A stretch of DNA of 48,231 bases from JBGSKY01 sp041740995 (GTDB taxonomy: Bacteria; Planctomycetota; Planctomycetia; Pirellulales; Pirellulaceae), in NCBI GenBank assembly GCA_041740995.1, contig JBGSKY010000175.1:1-48231 (forward strand), in the 5' to 3' direction. Position numbers and translations under genes: made by a program. Numbering within the stretch: position 1 is the stretch's first letter; every line of letters begins with the position of its first letter. The notes below the pieces were generated by a model, which was given only the letters and a program-made list of their open reading frames with translations, had not been told where the DNA came from and ran no database searches. This document shows, piece after piece, positions 8,310-18,323 of the stretch.

Positions 8310-8475
8310 TCGAAAAAATAAATAAAGACTATAAATGAAAAACTTGTTGCAAACTTATTTTCGTACTCGCCCGCCCGGGTCATTTGCTGCAAGCAGATCA
8401 ACTTGCGATTGAGACGATTTGGAATCATTCGACTCCATCGTCAAACGACCGATTTTCTAAAACAAAACAAACTGA

Positions 8476-10161
8476 CTAGCCTCGGATGTTCTCGCTGACA
8501 TTGACTTGAACGCCGCTGCTCGCCCGGCGCCCGTTGGCTTGCAAATCGTCCTTGCGATTGGCTAACTTACTCGCTCGACCGCTGATGATCGTGTATTCCT
8601 CTGAACTATCGCGACCGGCACGAGATCGTTGCATTTCGAAGCTCTCAAGTCGCCCCCCATAGCCGCTCAATGGACTCAGGTCATCTTCGACGCTGCTGTC
8701 TGTTGATTCGCGATAAATCGCTAAAGCACATGAGCATAAAACAGCGGCAATACCGATGATTCCAAGCCCGATCAAACGTGGTGGTCCACTCTTTTCGATG
8801 ACATGTGTTGCTGGATGACTAACTTGAAGAGCGCTGATTAATGCCGCATCAAGTTCCGTCTGGCGACGTGCTTCCTCGCGTTTTCGGCTGTAATCGCGAA
8901 GCTCGTCACGTGATAGGTCGACTGCTCGATTCAGTTCTGCAACTCGAATCTCATCTCCATTTAGCGACTGAATACGATCTTCGTTTTGCGTTACTTTTTC
9001 GAGTAAAGAAATCTGTCGCGCCCGCAGTGATTCCAGCATGCTGGCTGCTTTCATTCGAGTCAGCAACAGATCTTGTCGGATCGGATTGATCGCTTCAGCT
9101 TTCTCGCCGAACAGCGAGTCCTGTTTGTTGAACGATGCCCGCGCTTCAGCGAGCGCTTGTCGTGCTTTGATTAACTTTGGGTTTTCATCACCATACTTTG
9201 ACGAGAGTTCGCTCTCAGCAATTTCGAGACGATAAAGATCGCCGCGCATTGAATCTGAAGCTGCATTGGAACGTGACGTTTCGGCTACACTCATCATCTC
9301 GGGTTGTTCAGCAATCATCGAATCAAGCTGAGCAATTTCCGCTACTTTAGCAGTTAAGTCAGCGTCGGTTTTGAGCAATTCGTCTTGGAGCAGTTGCGAT
9401 TCTTTGTGCAATAGATCCCGTTTGGAATCGATCGAAATTACCTTCATCTTGTTTTTGTATTCAACGAGATTTGTTTCCGCCTTTATCAATAGCTGCTCAG
9501 TGTCCGAGTATTCCTTCTCGAAAAAATTCTGCGAGCCGATTGTTCGGTGGACGTTAACGTAATGGTTTTGAAACTCGGCCATCAATTCTTCAACGATGTC
9601 ATGTGCGAGCAAACTGGTATGAGCTTTCGATTTGATTTGGACAGTGTTTCCCTCTTTGTCGCCAGTGATCGAAAGTCGGTCGGCTAAATACTCGACAGCG
9701 CCCTGCAATCGATTCAAGTCAGCGGTCTGATCGCCGGTTAAACCATCGTCCAAGGTGTCGTTCATTCCCAAATAATCATCAATCGAACTCATGATTGATT
9801 CTTTCTTGCGATCTAGCCACGAACGCTGTTCGAGGATTCGATCGACTCCAACTCGGCGCGCAGTTCGCTCAAGCATCATCCGGCTACTGAGCATGTCCTT
9901 GATCGATTGGATTTCGGATTGCCGAGTGTCCATCAAACTGGCCGTTTGCGAAGTTGTAGCCGAAGGGTCGATGGTCACCGTTCCACGGCCAGCGTTCAGA
10001 TAGAATTCACCTTCGCTGGTATATATGTCGCGAAGCATCAACAACATTGCCAAACCAGCCACGCTAATCAATGCAGTCACGGCCAAGACGCTGACAAACC
10101 GATGCCGAATGGCGTTCAAAATGGCCGAAACAGTAAGAAACTGTTCGTTTCGCCTAATCAT
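8476..10161 (-). CDS. Wzz/GumC-type polysaccharide chain-length determinant
   Basis: This 561-residue polysaccharide co-polymerase has a first membrane helix at about residues 24-47, a periplasmic Wzz-type segment with IYTSEGEFYLNAGRG, long coiled-coil stretches (about 195-280 and 310-440, rich in E, L, K and R), and a second helix at about 472-492. A cytoplasmic tail of about 70 residues rich in serine and arginine follows. No Walker motifs of a Wzc tyrosine autokinase are present, so any kinase is encoded elsewhere. The ATG has a good Shine-Dalgarno, GAGGAAG (complement of 10167-10173). Upstream of the sugar transferase on the same strand, it belongs to the same polysaccharide assembly set. 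Confidence 0.88.
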   Translation of the reverse strand: MIRRNEQFLTVSAILNAIRHRFVSVLAVTALISVAGLAMLLMLRDIYTSEGEFYLNAGRGTVTIDPSATTSQTASLMDTRQSEIQSIKDMLSSRMMLERTARRVGVDRILEQRSWLDRKKESIMSSIDDYLGMNDTLDDGLTGDQTADLNRLQGAVEYLADRLSITGDKEGNTVQIKSKAHTSLLAHDIVEELMAEFQNHYVNVHRTIGSQNFFEKEYSDTEQLLIKAETNLVEYKNKMKVISIDSKRDLLHKESQLLQDELLKTDADLTAKVAEIAQLDSMIAEQPEMMSVAETSRSNAASDSMRGDLYRLEIAESELSSKYGDENPKLIKARQALAEARASFNKQDSLFGEKAEAINPIRQDLLLTRMKAASMLESLRARQISLLEKVTQNEDRIQSLNGDEIRVAELNRAVDLSRDELRDYSRKREEARRQTELDAALISALQVSHPATHVIEKSGPPRLIGLGIIGIAAVLCSCALAIYRESTDSSVEDDLSPLSGYGGRLESFEMQRSRAGRDSSEEYTIISGRASKLANRKDDLQANGRRASSGVQVNVSENIRG

Positions 10162-10748
10162 CGCTGCTTCCTCTGAGTAATCTGACCAACTAATTTGCGG
10201 AATCGCGCAACAACTCCAAATTGTTACCGCTCCGCCGATCGTTAGAAGTTCGAACTATCATAGCTATCCAAGTCTCGCTAAGAAGAACAGCTTTCCGGAT
10301 TTGGCAAATTTTTTAGGTCAGTTTTTACTATTCGACGGCATTTGCTCTAGGCAAAACCGTCACAACTGGTAACTCCCTTACATTCAATGTTGAACTATTG
10401 AGCGTTGGTGGCAGTTAGTGCGTTGCTGCGAGCTATTGTGATTTTCCGGCCGCGACGATTGGTCGCTCGTTAGAACTTAACGTGTCCCAACATATTTCCG
10501 GCTGAAGAGGATGATATTTTTGGCTCACCAAGACACTCTTATCGATCGCCACAACAAATGCGATCGCAGCCAACAGAGCCGACTCCGCAGTACGGAAGGC
10601 GAACTGTGTTTTTTTTAATTAAGACGCAAACGAAACGATCGCGGCGGTTTTTGCGGCTCAAGTAGCCAAACTTCGATTCCTTTCAATCGCGTAGACGATA
10701 GACTCTTTGGGTCGAAAGTATCCGACACCAGTCACAGGAGATAAAACG
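10162..10748. other. Divergent intergenic region
   Basis: This 587-bp region lies between the minus-strand Wzz-like gene and the plus-strand small protein gene, so it should hold promoters for both. It contains a poly-T tract followed by AATTAA near 10610-10621. Nothing else could be assigned, and no credible gene is seen. Confidence 0.5.
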
Positions 10749-11006
10749 ATGGGTATGGAAAACTATTCAAACTATCAGCAGAAGTGCATTAAGAATTACT
10801 ACAATAATCGGGAATCGATCGCGTTTCAGCGGGTTGGAGAGTTGGTCACTGAACTTTATCTGACCGAAGGAAAGAAACGCGAGAAAGTTTGGGACAGCAT
10901 CGCTTTGCATCTGAAAAAGATGGAAGTTCCGCCGGATCGCATCGCCCATCTACGAGCACAAGATAAACCGGAACTGGTTGCGAAATTGTTGCAAGCCAAA
11001 GTCTAG
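10749..11006 (+). CDS. Small hypothetical protein, 85 residues
   Basis: The product is not recognised. It is a small, charged, probably all-helical soluble protein: aromatic and asparagine-rich at the start (MGMENYSNYQQ), a central amphipathic stretch around RVGELVTELYLTEGKK, then WDSIALHLKKMEVPPDRI and a helical tail. No signal peptide or cysteine pair is present. ATG 10749 is chosen because AGGAG at 10736-10740 is ideally spaced. The open frame to TTG 10707 has no ribosome site. It appears monocistronic, with 218 nt to the sulfatase gene. Confidence 0.75.
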   Translation: MGMENYSNYQQKCIKNYYNNRESIAFQRVGELVTELYLTEGKKREKVWDSIALHLKKMEVPPDRIAHLRAQDKPELVAKLLQAKV

Positions 11007-11224
11007 GGCTTCTGGTTCTGGTTACCTTGCCACACAGTCCCGCAAGCTCGCGCTGAGGTTCTAGCTTGGCGACCCGCAGACACGCATAGACTTCTGTAGA
11101 ACATTTGTTGAGCGGTAATTTGCGAACTCAATGCCGGGTCAAAGCGGCTATAATTTCTGAATAACGCAACGGTTTTTCATCCAGTCGCGTTTTGAATTCA
11201 GATTTTCTGCCGAGGCTCTCAAAG

Positions 11225-12763
11225 ATGAGATACGTATTAAGCTGCTTTACAATTCTTGCAATATGTTCAATCTCGCTCATGTCCACGAGCGTTTCACTTG
11301 CAGACCAGCGATCCAATGTTTCTGCCACGCGACCCAATATTCTCTTTATTTTGGCGGACGATCAATCTCCCTTTGAACTGAAAGTTTACGATTCCAAATC
11401 GCCACTTTCGACGCCAAACATTGATAAGCTCGCGGCCCGCGGCATGGTGATCGACGGAGCCTATCACATGGGGGCGTGGCAAGGTGCTGTTTGCACGGCG
11501 TCAAGGCACATGATCATGAGCGGCCGCACGGTTTGGCACATTCCCGACCGCTTTCCAAAGTCGACCGCCAACCCGAATTCGACCGACCCTCGATTGGTCC
11601 CGCCCGACTTGGCCCAGCAAACGATCCCTGCGGTATTTAATCGAGCCGGCTACAGCACCATGCGCACCTGTAAGAAAGGGAACAGCTACGATGCAGCGAA
11701 CAAGCTCTTTACAGTGCTTCACGAAGCAGAAAAACGGGGCGACACAGACGAAACAGGCAGCGGCTGGCACGCTGAAAGAGTCTTGGACTATCTCGACGAA
11801 CGCCAGGCGAGCAATGACGAAAAACCGTTCCTAATCTACTTTGGTTTTTCCCATCCGCATGACACTCGTGACGGAAAGCCAGAGTTGCTCGCGAAGTATG
11901 GCGCTACCAATCACAGTGATTCCGATAGTATCCCCGCTCGCGACGCAAAGCAGCCACAACATCCGATTAATTATTTGCCAGAACATCCTTTTCCACACGG
12001 TCACCCAGGGCTCCGCGACGAGAACGAAGTAAGCGGCGTTTGGCTTCGACGCGACGAGGCAACTGTGCGAAATGAAATCGGTCGCGAGTACGCTTGCAGC
12101 GAGAATATCGATTCTCAAATTGGTCGCGTTCTCCAGCGACTGGACGACCTTGGCGAGCTTGACAATACCTATGTCGTTTACACCGCCGATCATGGAATCG
12201 CTATTGGTCGGCACGGTTTGATGGGTAAACAAAATCTTTACGAGCACACTTGGCGAGTTCCTTACATTGTTGCTGGTCCTGGAATCGCTGCTAATCAGCG
12301 AGCGACTGGCAATATTTATCTTGGCGATACGCTAGCAACGCTTTGTGATCTCGCTGGTCTTGAAACTCCATCGACCAACGAAGGAATTAGTTTCAAGCCA
12401 GTCTTATTCGGAAAACAATCAACCGTCCGAGATACTCTGTTCGGCGTATATTGTGGTGGCACCAAACCGGGCATGCGAAGCATTCGTCGAGGGGATTGGA
12501 AGCTGATTAAATATGATGTACTAGATGGCCAAGTTCACCAGACTCAGCTCTTTAATCTGGCAGAAAATCCAAACGAATTTTTGCAAGAACATCATGAATC
12601 AAAAGTCGCTGAGCGAATTGGAACGATGCCATTATCAGACCAAGTAAACCTCGCGGGCCGACCTGAGCATGCAAAAAAGTTGGCGGAGATGGAAGCACTG
12701 TTGCTGGCGGAAATGAAACAACTTGACGATCCCTATCGATTGTGGGATCAACCTCCGCGCTAG
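11225..12763 (+). CDS. Exported sulfatase
   Basis: This 512-residue type I sulfatase hydrolyses sulfate esters, in planctomycetes usually of algal polysaccharides. A signal peptide (MRYVLSCFTILAICSISLMS, then TSVSLA) indicates export. The formylglycine signature is VCTASRHMIMSGR, with C90 as the residue to be modified. Alanine replaces the common proline at the third position (CxASR). Metal ligands are visible in NILFILADDQ (D45, D46) and TADHGIAIGRHG. The family sequence also shows STPNIDKLAARG and the C-terminal RSIRRGDWKLIKYD. ATG 11225 is chosen to begin the signal peptide; the frame is open to TTG 11192. The natural substrate cannot be told. Confidence 0.9.
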   Translation: MRYVLSCFTILAICSISLMSTSVSLADQRSNVSATRPNILFILADDQSPFELKVYDSKSPLSTPNIDKLAARGMVIDGAYHMGAWQGAVCTASRHMIMSGRTVWHIPDRFPKSTANPNSTDPRLVPPDLAQQTIPAVFNRAGYSTMRTCKKGNSYDAANKLFTVLHEAEKRGDTDETGSGWHAERVLDYLDERQASNDEKPFLIYFGFSHPHDTRDGKPELLAKYGATNHSDSDSIPARDAKQPQHPINYLPEHPFPHGHPGLRDENEVSGVWLRRDEATVRNEIGREYACSENIDSQIGRVLQRLDDLGELDNTYVVYTADHGIAIGRHGLMGKQNLYEHTWRVPYIVAGPGIAANQRATGNIYLGDTLATLCDLAGLETPSTNEGISFKPVLFGKQSTVRDTLFGVYCGGTKPGMRSIRRGDWKLIKYDVLDGQVHQTQLFNLAENPNEFLQEHHESKVAERIGTMPLSDQVNLAGRPEHAKKLAEMEALLLAEMKQLDDPYRLWDQPPR

Positions 12764-12841
12764 CAGCAATCAAGAACAAGTTCAGCCCGAATAGGATTGG
12801 TGCAAAGCAACGGATTGGTTCTTATTAAATCGAGCGACGTT

Positions 12842-15800
12842 ATGGCAACAAAAGAATTGAATCTGACAGTCAAATTGTTGACGTCGATTTGCGTTGCCAT
12901 CGGATCAACATTTCTAACGCAATATGCGCTCGCACAAGACCAGTCGACGACGGTTATTCTACCGAAAAAAAGTGGTAGCGAATTAGATCAAGCACGTCGC
13001 GCAGAAATATTGCCTCAGCTTTACACGCTCTGGCGATCGGGTGATTTAGATAAGGCAATGAGGCTTGCTGAAGAAGTACTCGTCCTTGAACGTCGCATGT
13101 TTGGCGAAATGCACGAAATCGTAGCGTGGCGATATCGTCTTAATTCTGAGCTGTTCATGGAAGCAGAACGATTGGCAGAAGCAAAAGCTTATGCTCAGTT
13201 ATACCTCCAAATCGCCAGCAATAAAATCGAGCCAGACGGTTGGCGAGCGGAGGAAGCTAAGCGGTTCTCAGGCTATATGGAACAAGTCTCGTTAATGCCC
13301 AGCCGCGAACGATGGGAGTTGATGGACACCGCCCGTCAAATCGATTTACTTCAAGAGCGACGCAACCACAAAGGCTCGTTAAAATTCGCGGAGAAGAAGG
13401 TTCGCAAGATCGGAAACATGTTCGGCGATCGGCATCTTTATTGGATCGATGCAGTGCTTGACGTCCAAATGATGCTCATTGATTTTGGGCGGATTGAAGG
13501 GATGTTGAGTCAGCTCAATCGATTCAGAGACGATATCCCATTGCTGTGTAAGACGCCACATCCGGTCCAAGCAAAGCTCCATACGGTGATGGCTGCGTAC
13601 GCGATCGCAAACGAACAACTCGAAGAAGCCCGAACGCAATATGAGTTGGCGATTTCGAAATATGAAGCGACTGGCACAACGGTTTTGCCTGAATACTACG
13701 AAACGATCAATAACTACGCGGTATGGCTGCAATCGCTCGGCGAAACACAGCGGCCGTTAGAGCTGCTTGAAAAAGCATCGGCCGCAGGCAGCCAATCGAT
13801 GATCCAAATCCCCTGGAAAATCGAAGTCCATCGATCCAATCTCTGTGCGACGTATTTGCAAGTCGCCAACCAAGCGATCGCGGAATCAGAATGGTTGACG
13901 GCTCAGAAAATGTTGAATTCAAGCAATGCGATTGCCGCTCAGCTCAGTGAGAAGATCGATTACCGTCGCCGCGAGATTGAGCAACTAAAGAAATCGATTG
14001 ACCGAGTGATTGAATTGCCAAACGAGATGCGGGCGAAGTTTGAGGTTGCCAACGCTTCAATTCAAGAAGCGATCATCAACCGAAATGATGGCGACATCGA
14101 AAATGCATTTCATCAATGCTCCGAAGCGTACCTGACCATTCGTGATCTCTTTGGCGACGATGATTTGCTGACAACGCGAGCACATGTCCAAATGGCTGAC
14201 ATGGCGACAGACGCAGAGATTGTGTGTGAGATTTATCAGCAAGCCAGCGAGCAGATCGTTCTTCTGCTCGGTCGCAATCATCCCGACTATGCAGACCTGA
14301 TCATGTACCTCGCAGGTTACGAACTGCCAGACTCAGCTACAGCGATTGAATACGCGTTGGCCGCGAAAAGCATCTACGCTGAGGTTTATTCAATCGATTG
14401 TTTGCAGTATTCACAAGCTGCCGCGCTCTGCGGACGATTGCTGATGTCCAGCGATCGTGATTCAAGTTTGCAGAACTTGCAAGAATCGATCCAAATATTA
14501 GATGGGCTTAATGTTGGACCGACTCTGGACCGAGCATCGGTGTTGCTCGATCTGAGTCGATGGTATCAACGCGAAGGTCGCAATGGCGATGCATTAGACT
14601 GCACTGAAGAATCTGTATCGATTCTTCGGAAGTTGCCCGAGGTTTCTCCAGGTGAGCTATCTACGTACGTCAACGAATTGGCGATCTTGTACAGCGCAAT
14701 GCAGCGGCGCGAGGAAGCAGCAATGCTGTATGAAGAAGCTCTCTTGCTTGAACGCGACACAGCCGATCGACAAGACGTTGATTATCATACGTTTCTCTAC
14801 AACGCTGGTGATCAATATCGAATAATCGGCGAGTATGACAAGTCGATCGTATTGCTCGAAGAATTGCTTTTAGCTTTTGAAAATGGAAACGCCAAGCTTC
14901 AGATTGGTTTCGATGGCGGGAACAGCTTATGCAATTTATACCGCGGACAAATGCAAGCGCATTCCGCATCACTTGTTTTGAGCCGACTGGAATCGCGATT
15001 AGATCAAACAGATTTTCGTACAATCCCGCATCGTTTAGTCATCGCAATGCACCGTGCTCGTATCGCGATCGAAGCGAATAAGATTGACGATGCAAAACTT
15101 ATTGTTCAGCGAGCACTGATGGCCTACGACGAACAAACTCGTGCTTCGTCTAACACTGCTTCAGAAGTTGTCGATGATTCCCGTGCCGACATATATCCTT
15201 TAGAAGAATTACTGAGCGTGGCCCGCGAGTTGGAATTGTGGTCGGAAGCGGCGAAGCTAGCTGAATTCATTTTCGTGTGTCGCCAATCGATTCCCGAAAC
15301 GCAGCCTTGGATTCTGGCAAATTCGCGTTGCTTAGCCGACGAGTTACGCCTCTATGCAGCATTGTCCGATTCCCAGCGTTCCAAAGTCGCCCTTGCGAAT
15401 TCGTTGGCCGAAGAACCGACCGACAACGACACTATTCTGCGGCTAAAGCAATCGCGAGATTTGCTTGTGGAAGTCTATGGCGAAAGACATCGCGAGGTAG
15501 CTCAGCGGTGGACAGAAATTGCGAGTAATTATTCTGAACATCGCGAATTGAAAGAAGCCCTCGCTGCCTATGAGAAAGCACTGGAAATCCGACTGTTATT
15601 ACTCGGCGAGGTGCATCCTGATTCCGCGAGTATGTACCGGTGGATTTCGGTCCTCCAAAGAAAGCTTGGTCAATTTGAAAAATCACTTGATTCGATCCAG
15701 CATGCGATACGTCTACTAAAGTCAATTTACGGCGAAAATCATTACGAGCTTGCAGAGGCAAATCATAGTCTGGCACTGCTTTACCTCGATCAAGGTTCCT

Positions 15801-18283
15801 ACGCGGACGCTTTGCAGCCAGCTCACGAAGCGACAGAGATCTTTAAAAATCAGAGTGGTGAAATCAGTTACGATCACGCAAATATGCTGCGGACGTTGTA
15901 CGCGATATATGACGAATTGGGCGACGATCAGCGGGCGGTGGACTACTTAATAAAGTCGCACAACATCATCAAAGAAATTTATGGCCAAGATAGTTTAGAG
16001 TTCGCACAAAGTACCTTGATCGGCGCCATGGTTGCTAGCGAATACAGTACGACCTATGAATTTTCAGAGAGCCTTTTTAAAACAGCGATTGAGATCTTCG
16101 ACAAGAATCATATGCAACAGCATCCTGATTATGCTGACGCAATGAACGGTCTAGGTAATTTGTATTTTAATCAACAACTCTTCCAGAAATCCGCCGATGC
16201 GTATCAAAGTGCTTTGACGATCCGACAAATGAAATGGGGCACGGATCATCATTTAGTCGCACAGTGCCATTCGCAACTTGGAAATGCGTTTTTCTCAATG
16301 GGCGACTTAGATCGCGCGTCAGCAGAGCTAACAACTGCCTACGATACGAGAGTACGACAACTTGGCAGCGATTCGTTTGAACTGATCAAGAACCTCTTTA
16401 TGCTGGCGCAGGTGAATGCTTTAAGGGGAGATCATCAACGCGCACAAGACTTGCTCAACGAAAGCTTGCGATTGGAGCAGTCTCGCATCGCTGAAGCAAT
16501 CGCTGTCGGATCCCAGTCCGCTCTTGAGCAAACGGTAAACTATGGCAAAGACCGCATCGCGATGCTGTTAACGCTCGCGTCGCACGCACCGGACAATCAA
16601 GCTTTGTCGCAAGCGGCTTTGGCATGGACGCTAAGTCGTAAGGGCCTCGTACTAGATGTCGCATGTCAGCTTGAAAACGCTCAACGCTTGCGATCTTTCG
16701 ACCCCGCGACGGTTCAGTTGTTAGAGCAAATCGAAGCTCGCAATCAAGAACTTGCGGATGCGGCGATTCAAATGGATGGGACCATGACCGCAGTTGAAAT
16801 GGAGAAAACTCGGAATTCAGTTCAACAACAAATTGCTCAACTGCACGAGAAATTATCTTTTCAACTTCGAGATGACGGCCTAGCGATCGACGCAACGATT
16901 GGGAGTATCGAGCCATTGCTCAAGGCGTTGCCGAAAGATTCGGCGATGATTGAGTACGTAATAAGTAAGTCGATGCGACTTGAAGCGTCGTCGACAGATT
17001 TCGCAAAGGAAAGCATTTGGACGGAACCGCATTTGTTCGCGTTCTTGCTTATCGGGGAATCCGAGGGCGGCTGTAAGTTAGTCGACTTAGGGCCAGCCGA
17101 AGCGATTAATGCCTCAATCGAAGAAATTCGCGACCATATCACTCGAACTCCGCGTGCGATGCGATTCGCGAGCGAAGAAATGCGCGAAGCGGAGTACGCG
17201 CGAATTAGCAAACATCTTTATGCACAGATTCTGCAACCATTGCTTGACGGCCTAACAAGCATAAAACAGTTGATCGTCGCACCCGATGGTGATCTTCATT
17301 TTGTCCCTTTTGCGGCACTTCATCGAATGGACCAACATTATGTAGTGGAAGACATGGCGGTCAGCTATTTGTCTTCTGGTCGCGATCTATTGAGGAAGCA
17401 TGGTCGAGTTGGCAACGACACGATCGTATTAGCCGACCCGGATTATGATTTAGTAGCTGACGAGCATGAACAGGTCGTCAACGCGAATTTGCCAAAATCA
17501 TTAGGTAAGACAAATGCTCCAATGTTGGCGATTCGCGGCGCAAGCGGAGACGACGAACAAGACCTTCGCTCGCTTCGTTGGCGTCCACTCGCCGGAGCAC
17601 GTCAAGAAGCCTCCGATGTCGAATTGCTGCTCAACGGCTCGCAGCTCGGTCCGGTGAGATCGTATATCGGCAAACAAGCCGTCGAAGAGGTCTTCAAGTC
17701 GGCGCGGTTTCCTAGGATCGTTCATATTGCAACCCACGGCTTCTATGTACCTCACGATTCAGAGGCTTTGTCGACTGGCATCGGAGGTCGCTCTGGCAGC
17801 ACCCTCGGTCAACTACGAAGCGATGCCAATCCACTGCTTCGATCGGGAATCGTGCTAGCGGGTGCCAATCAACCTCCGGCGATTACCGGTGGTGGGGTTC
17901 GTTTGGAGGACGGATGGTTGACTGCCCAAGAGATTGCTGGAATGGATTTTCGAAGTACGGAATTAATTGTCCTAAGTGCGTGTGAGAGTGGTTTAGGACA
18001 ATCCGAAATTGGTCAAGGCGTATACGGCTTACGTCGAGCCTTTTTAGTTGCCGGCGCACACAGTCTGTTGACCAGTTTGTTTGAAGTCCCGGATGAAGAG
18101 ACGCGGTTGCTGATGAAATCGTTTTATCAATCGCTGCTGGCAGGAAAAGACAAATCGACGGCCATTCGCGAAGCACAACTCGCGATGATTGCAGCTCGCC
18201 GAAAGAGTGAAAACGCAGCCCACCCTTTTTACTGGGGCAGCTTTATTTTAATGGGAGACGTTGGCAATCGGCCAACGAATTAG
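12842..18283 (+). CDS. Exported TPR protein with C-terminal CHAT (caspase-like) protease domain
   Basis: The protein has about 1,813 residues. An N-terminal signal peptide (about residues 1-35, ending YALAQ) is followed by roughly 1,250 residues of degenerate TPR repeats. Many are of the 42-residue kinesin light-chain type (AYEKALEIRLLLLGEVHPDS, then SLDSIQHAIRLLKSIYGENH). The C-terminal CHAT domain has LIVAPDGDLHFVPFAALH, the catalytic histidine in HIATHGFYV (H1632) and the catalytic cysteine in VLSACESGLG (C1714). It ends with GVYGLRRAFLVAGAHSLLTS and HPFYWGSFILMGD. Both catalytic residues are intact. CHAT proteins are cysteine proteases of the separase/caspase clan, often effectors switched by partner binding. 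ATG 12842 fits the signal peptide; the frame is open to TTG 12797. The target is unknown. Confidence 0.88.
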   Translation: MATKELNLTVKLLTSICVAIGSTFLTQYALAQDQSTTVILPKKSGSELDQARRAEILPQLYTLWRSGDLDKAMRLAEEVLVLERRMFGEMHEIVAWRYRLNSELFMEAERLAEAKAYAQLYLQIASNKIEPDGWRAEEAKRFSGYMEQVSLMPSRERWELMDTARQIDLLQERRNHKGSLKFAEKKVRKIGNMFGDRHLYWIDAVLDVQMMLIDFGRIEGMLSQLNRFRDDIPLLCKTPHPVQAKLHTVMAAYAIANEQLEEARTQYELAISKYEATGTTVLPEYYETINNYAVWLQSLGETQRPLELLEKASAAGSQSMIQIPWKIEVHRSNLCATYLQVANQAIAESEWLTAQKMLNSSNAIAAQLSEKIDYRRREIEQLKKSIDRVIELPNEMRAKFEVANASIQEAIINRNDGDIENAFHQCSEAYLTIRDLFGDDDLLTTRAHVQMADMATDAEIVCEIYQQASEQIVLLLGRNHPDYADLIMYLAGYELPDSATAIEYALAAKSIYAEVYSIDCLQYSQAAALCGRLLMSSDRDSSLQNLQESIQILDGLNVGPTLDRASVLLDLSRWYQREGRNGDALDCTEESVSILRKLPEVSPGELSTYVNELAILYSAMQRREEAAMLYEEALLLERDTADRQDVDYHTFLYNAGDQYRIIGEYDKSIVLLEELLLAFENGNAKLQIGFDGGNSLCNLYRGQMQAHSASLVLSRLESRLDQTDFRTIPHRLVIAMHRARIAIEANKIDDAKLIVQRALMAYDEQTRASSNTASEVVDDSRADIYPLEELLSVARELELWSEAAKLAEFIFVCRQSIPETQPWILANSRCLADELRLYAALSDSQRSKVALANSLAEEPTDNDTILRLKQSRDLLVEVYGERHREVAQRWTEIASNYSEHRELKEALAAYEKALEIRLLLLGEVHPDSASMYRWISVLQRKLGQFEKSLDSIQHAIRLLKSIYGENHYELAEANHSLALLYLDQGSYADALQPAHEATEIFKNQSGEISYDHANMLRTLYAIYDELGDDQRAVDYLIKSHNIIKEIYGQDSLEFAQSTLIGAMVASEYSTTYEFSESLFKTAIEIFDKNHMQQHPDYADAMNGLGNLYFNQQLFQKSADAYQSALTIRQMKWGTDHHLVAQCHSQLGNAFFSMGDLDRASAELTTAYDTRVRQLGSDSFELIKNLFMLAQVNALRGDHQRAQDLLNESLRLEQSRIAEAIAVGSQSALEQTVNYGKDRIAMLLTLASHAPDNQALSQAALAWTLSRKGLVLDVACQLENAQRLRSFDPATVQLLEQIEARNQELADAAIQMDGTMTAVEMEKTRNSVQQQIAQLHEKLSFQLRDDGLAIDATIGSIEPLLKALPKDSAMIEYVISKSMRLEASSTDFAKESIWTEPHLFAFLLIGESEGGCKLVDLGPAEAINASIEEIRDHITRTPRAMRFASEEMREAEYARISKHLYAQILQPLLDGLTSIKQLIVAPDGDLHFVPFAALHRMDQHYVVEDMAVSYLSSGRDLLRKHGRVGNDTIVLADPDYDLVADEHEQVVNANLPKSLGKTNAPMLAIRGASGDDEQDLRSLRWRPLAGARQEASDVELLLNGSQLGPVRSYIGKQAVEEVFKSARFPRIVHIATHGFYVPHDSEALSTGIGGRSGSTLGQLRSDANPLLRSGIVLAGANQPPAITGGGVRLEDGWLTAQEIAGMDFRSTELIVLSACESGLGQSEIGQGVYGLRRAFLVAGAHSLLTSLFEVPDEETRLLMKSFYQSLLAGKDKSTAIREAQLAMIAARRKSENAAHPFYWGSFILMGDVGNRPTN

Positions 18284-18323
18284 AATCGTTCAGTCCGTTT
18301 GTGTTGGCAGGCAAAAGTTTTAG

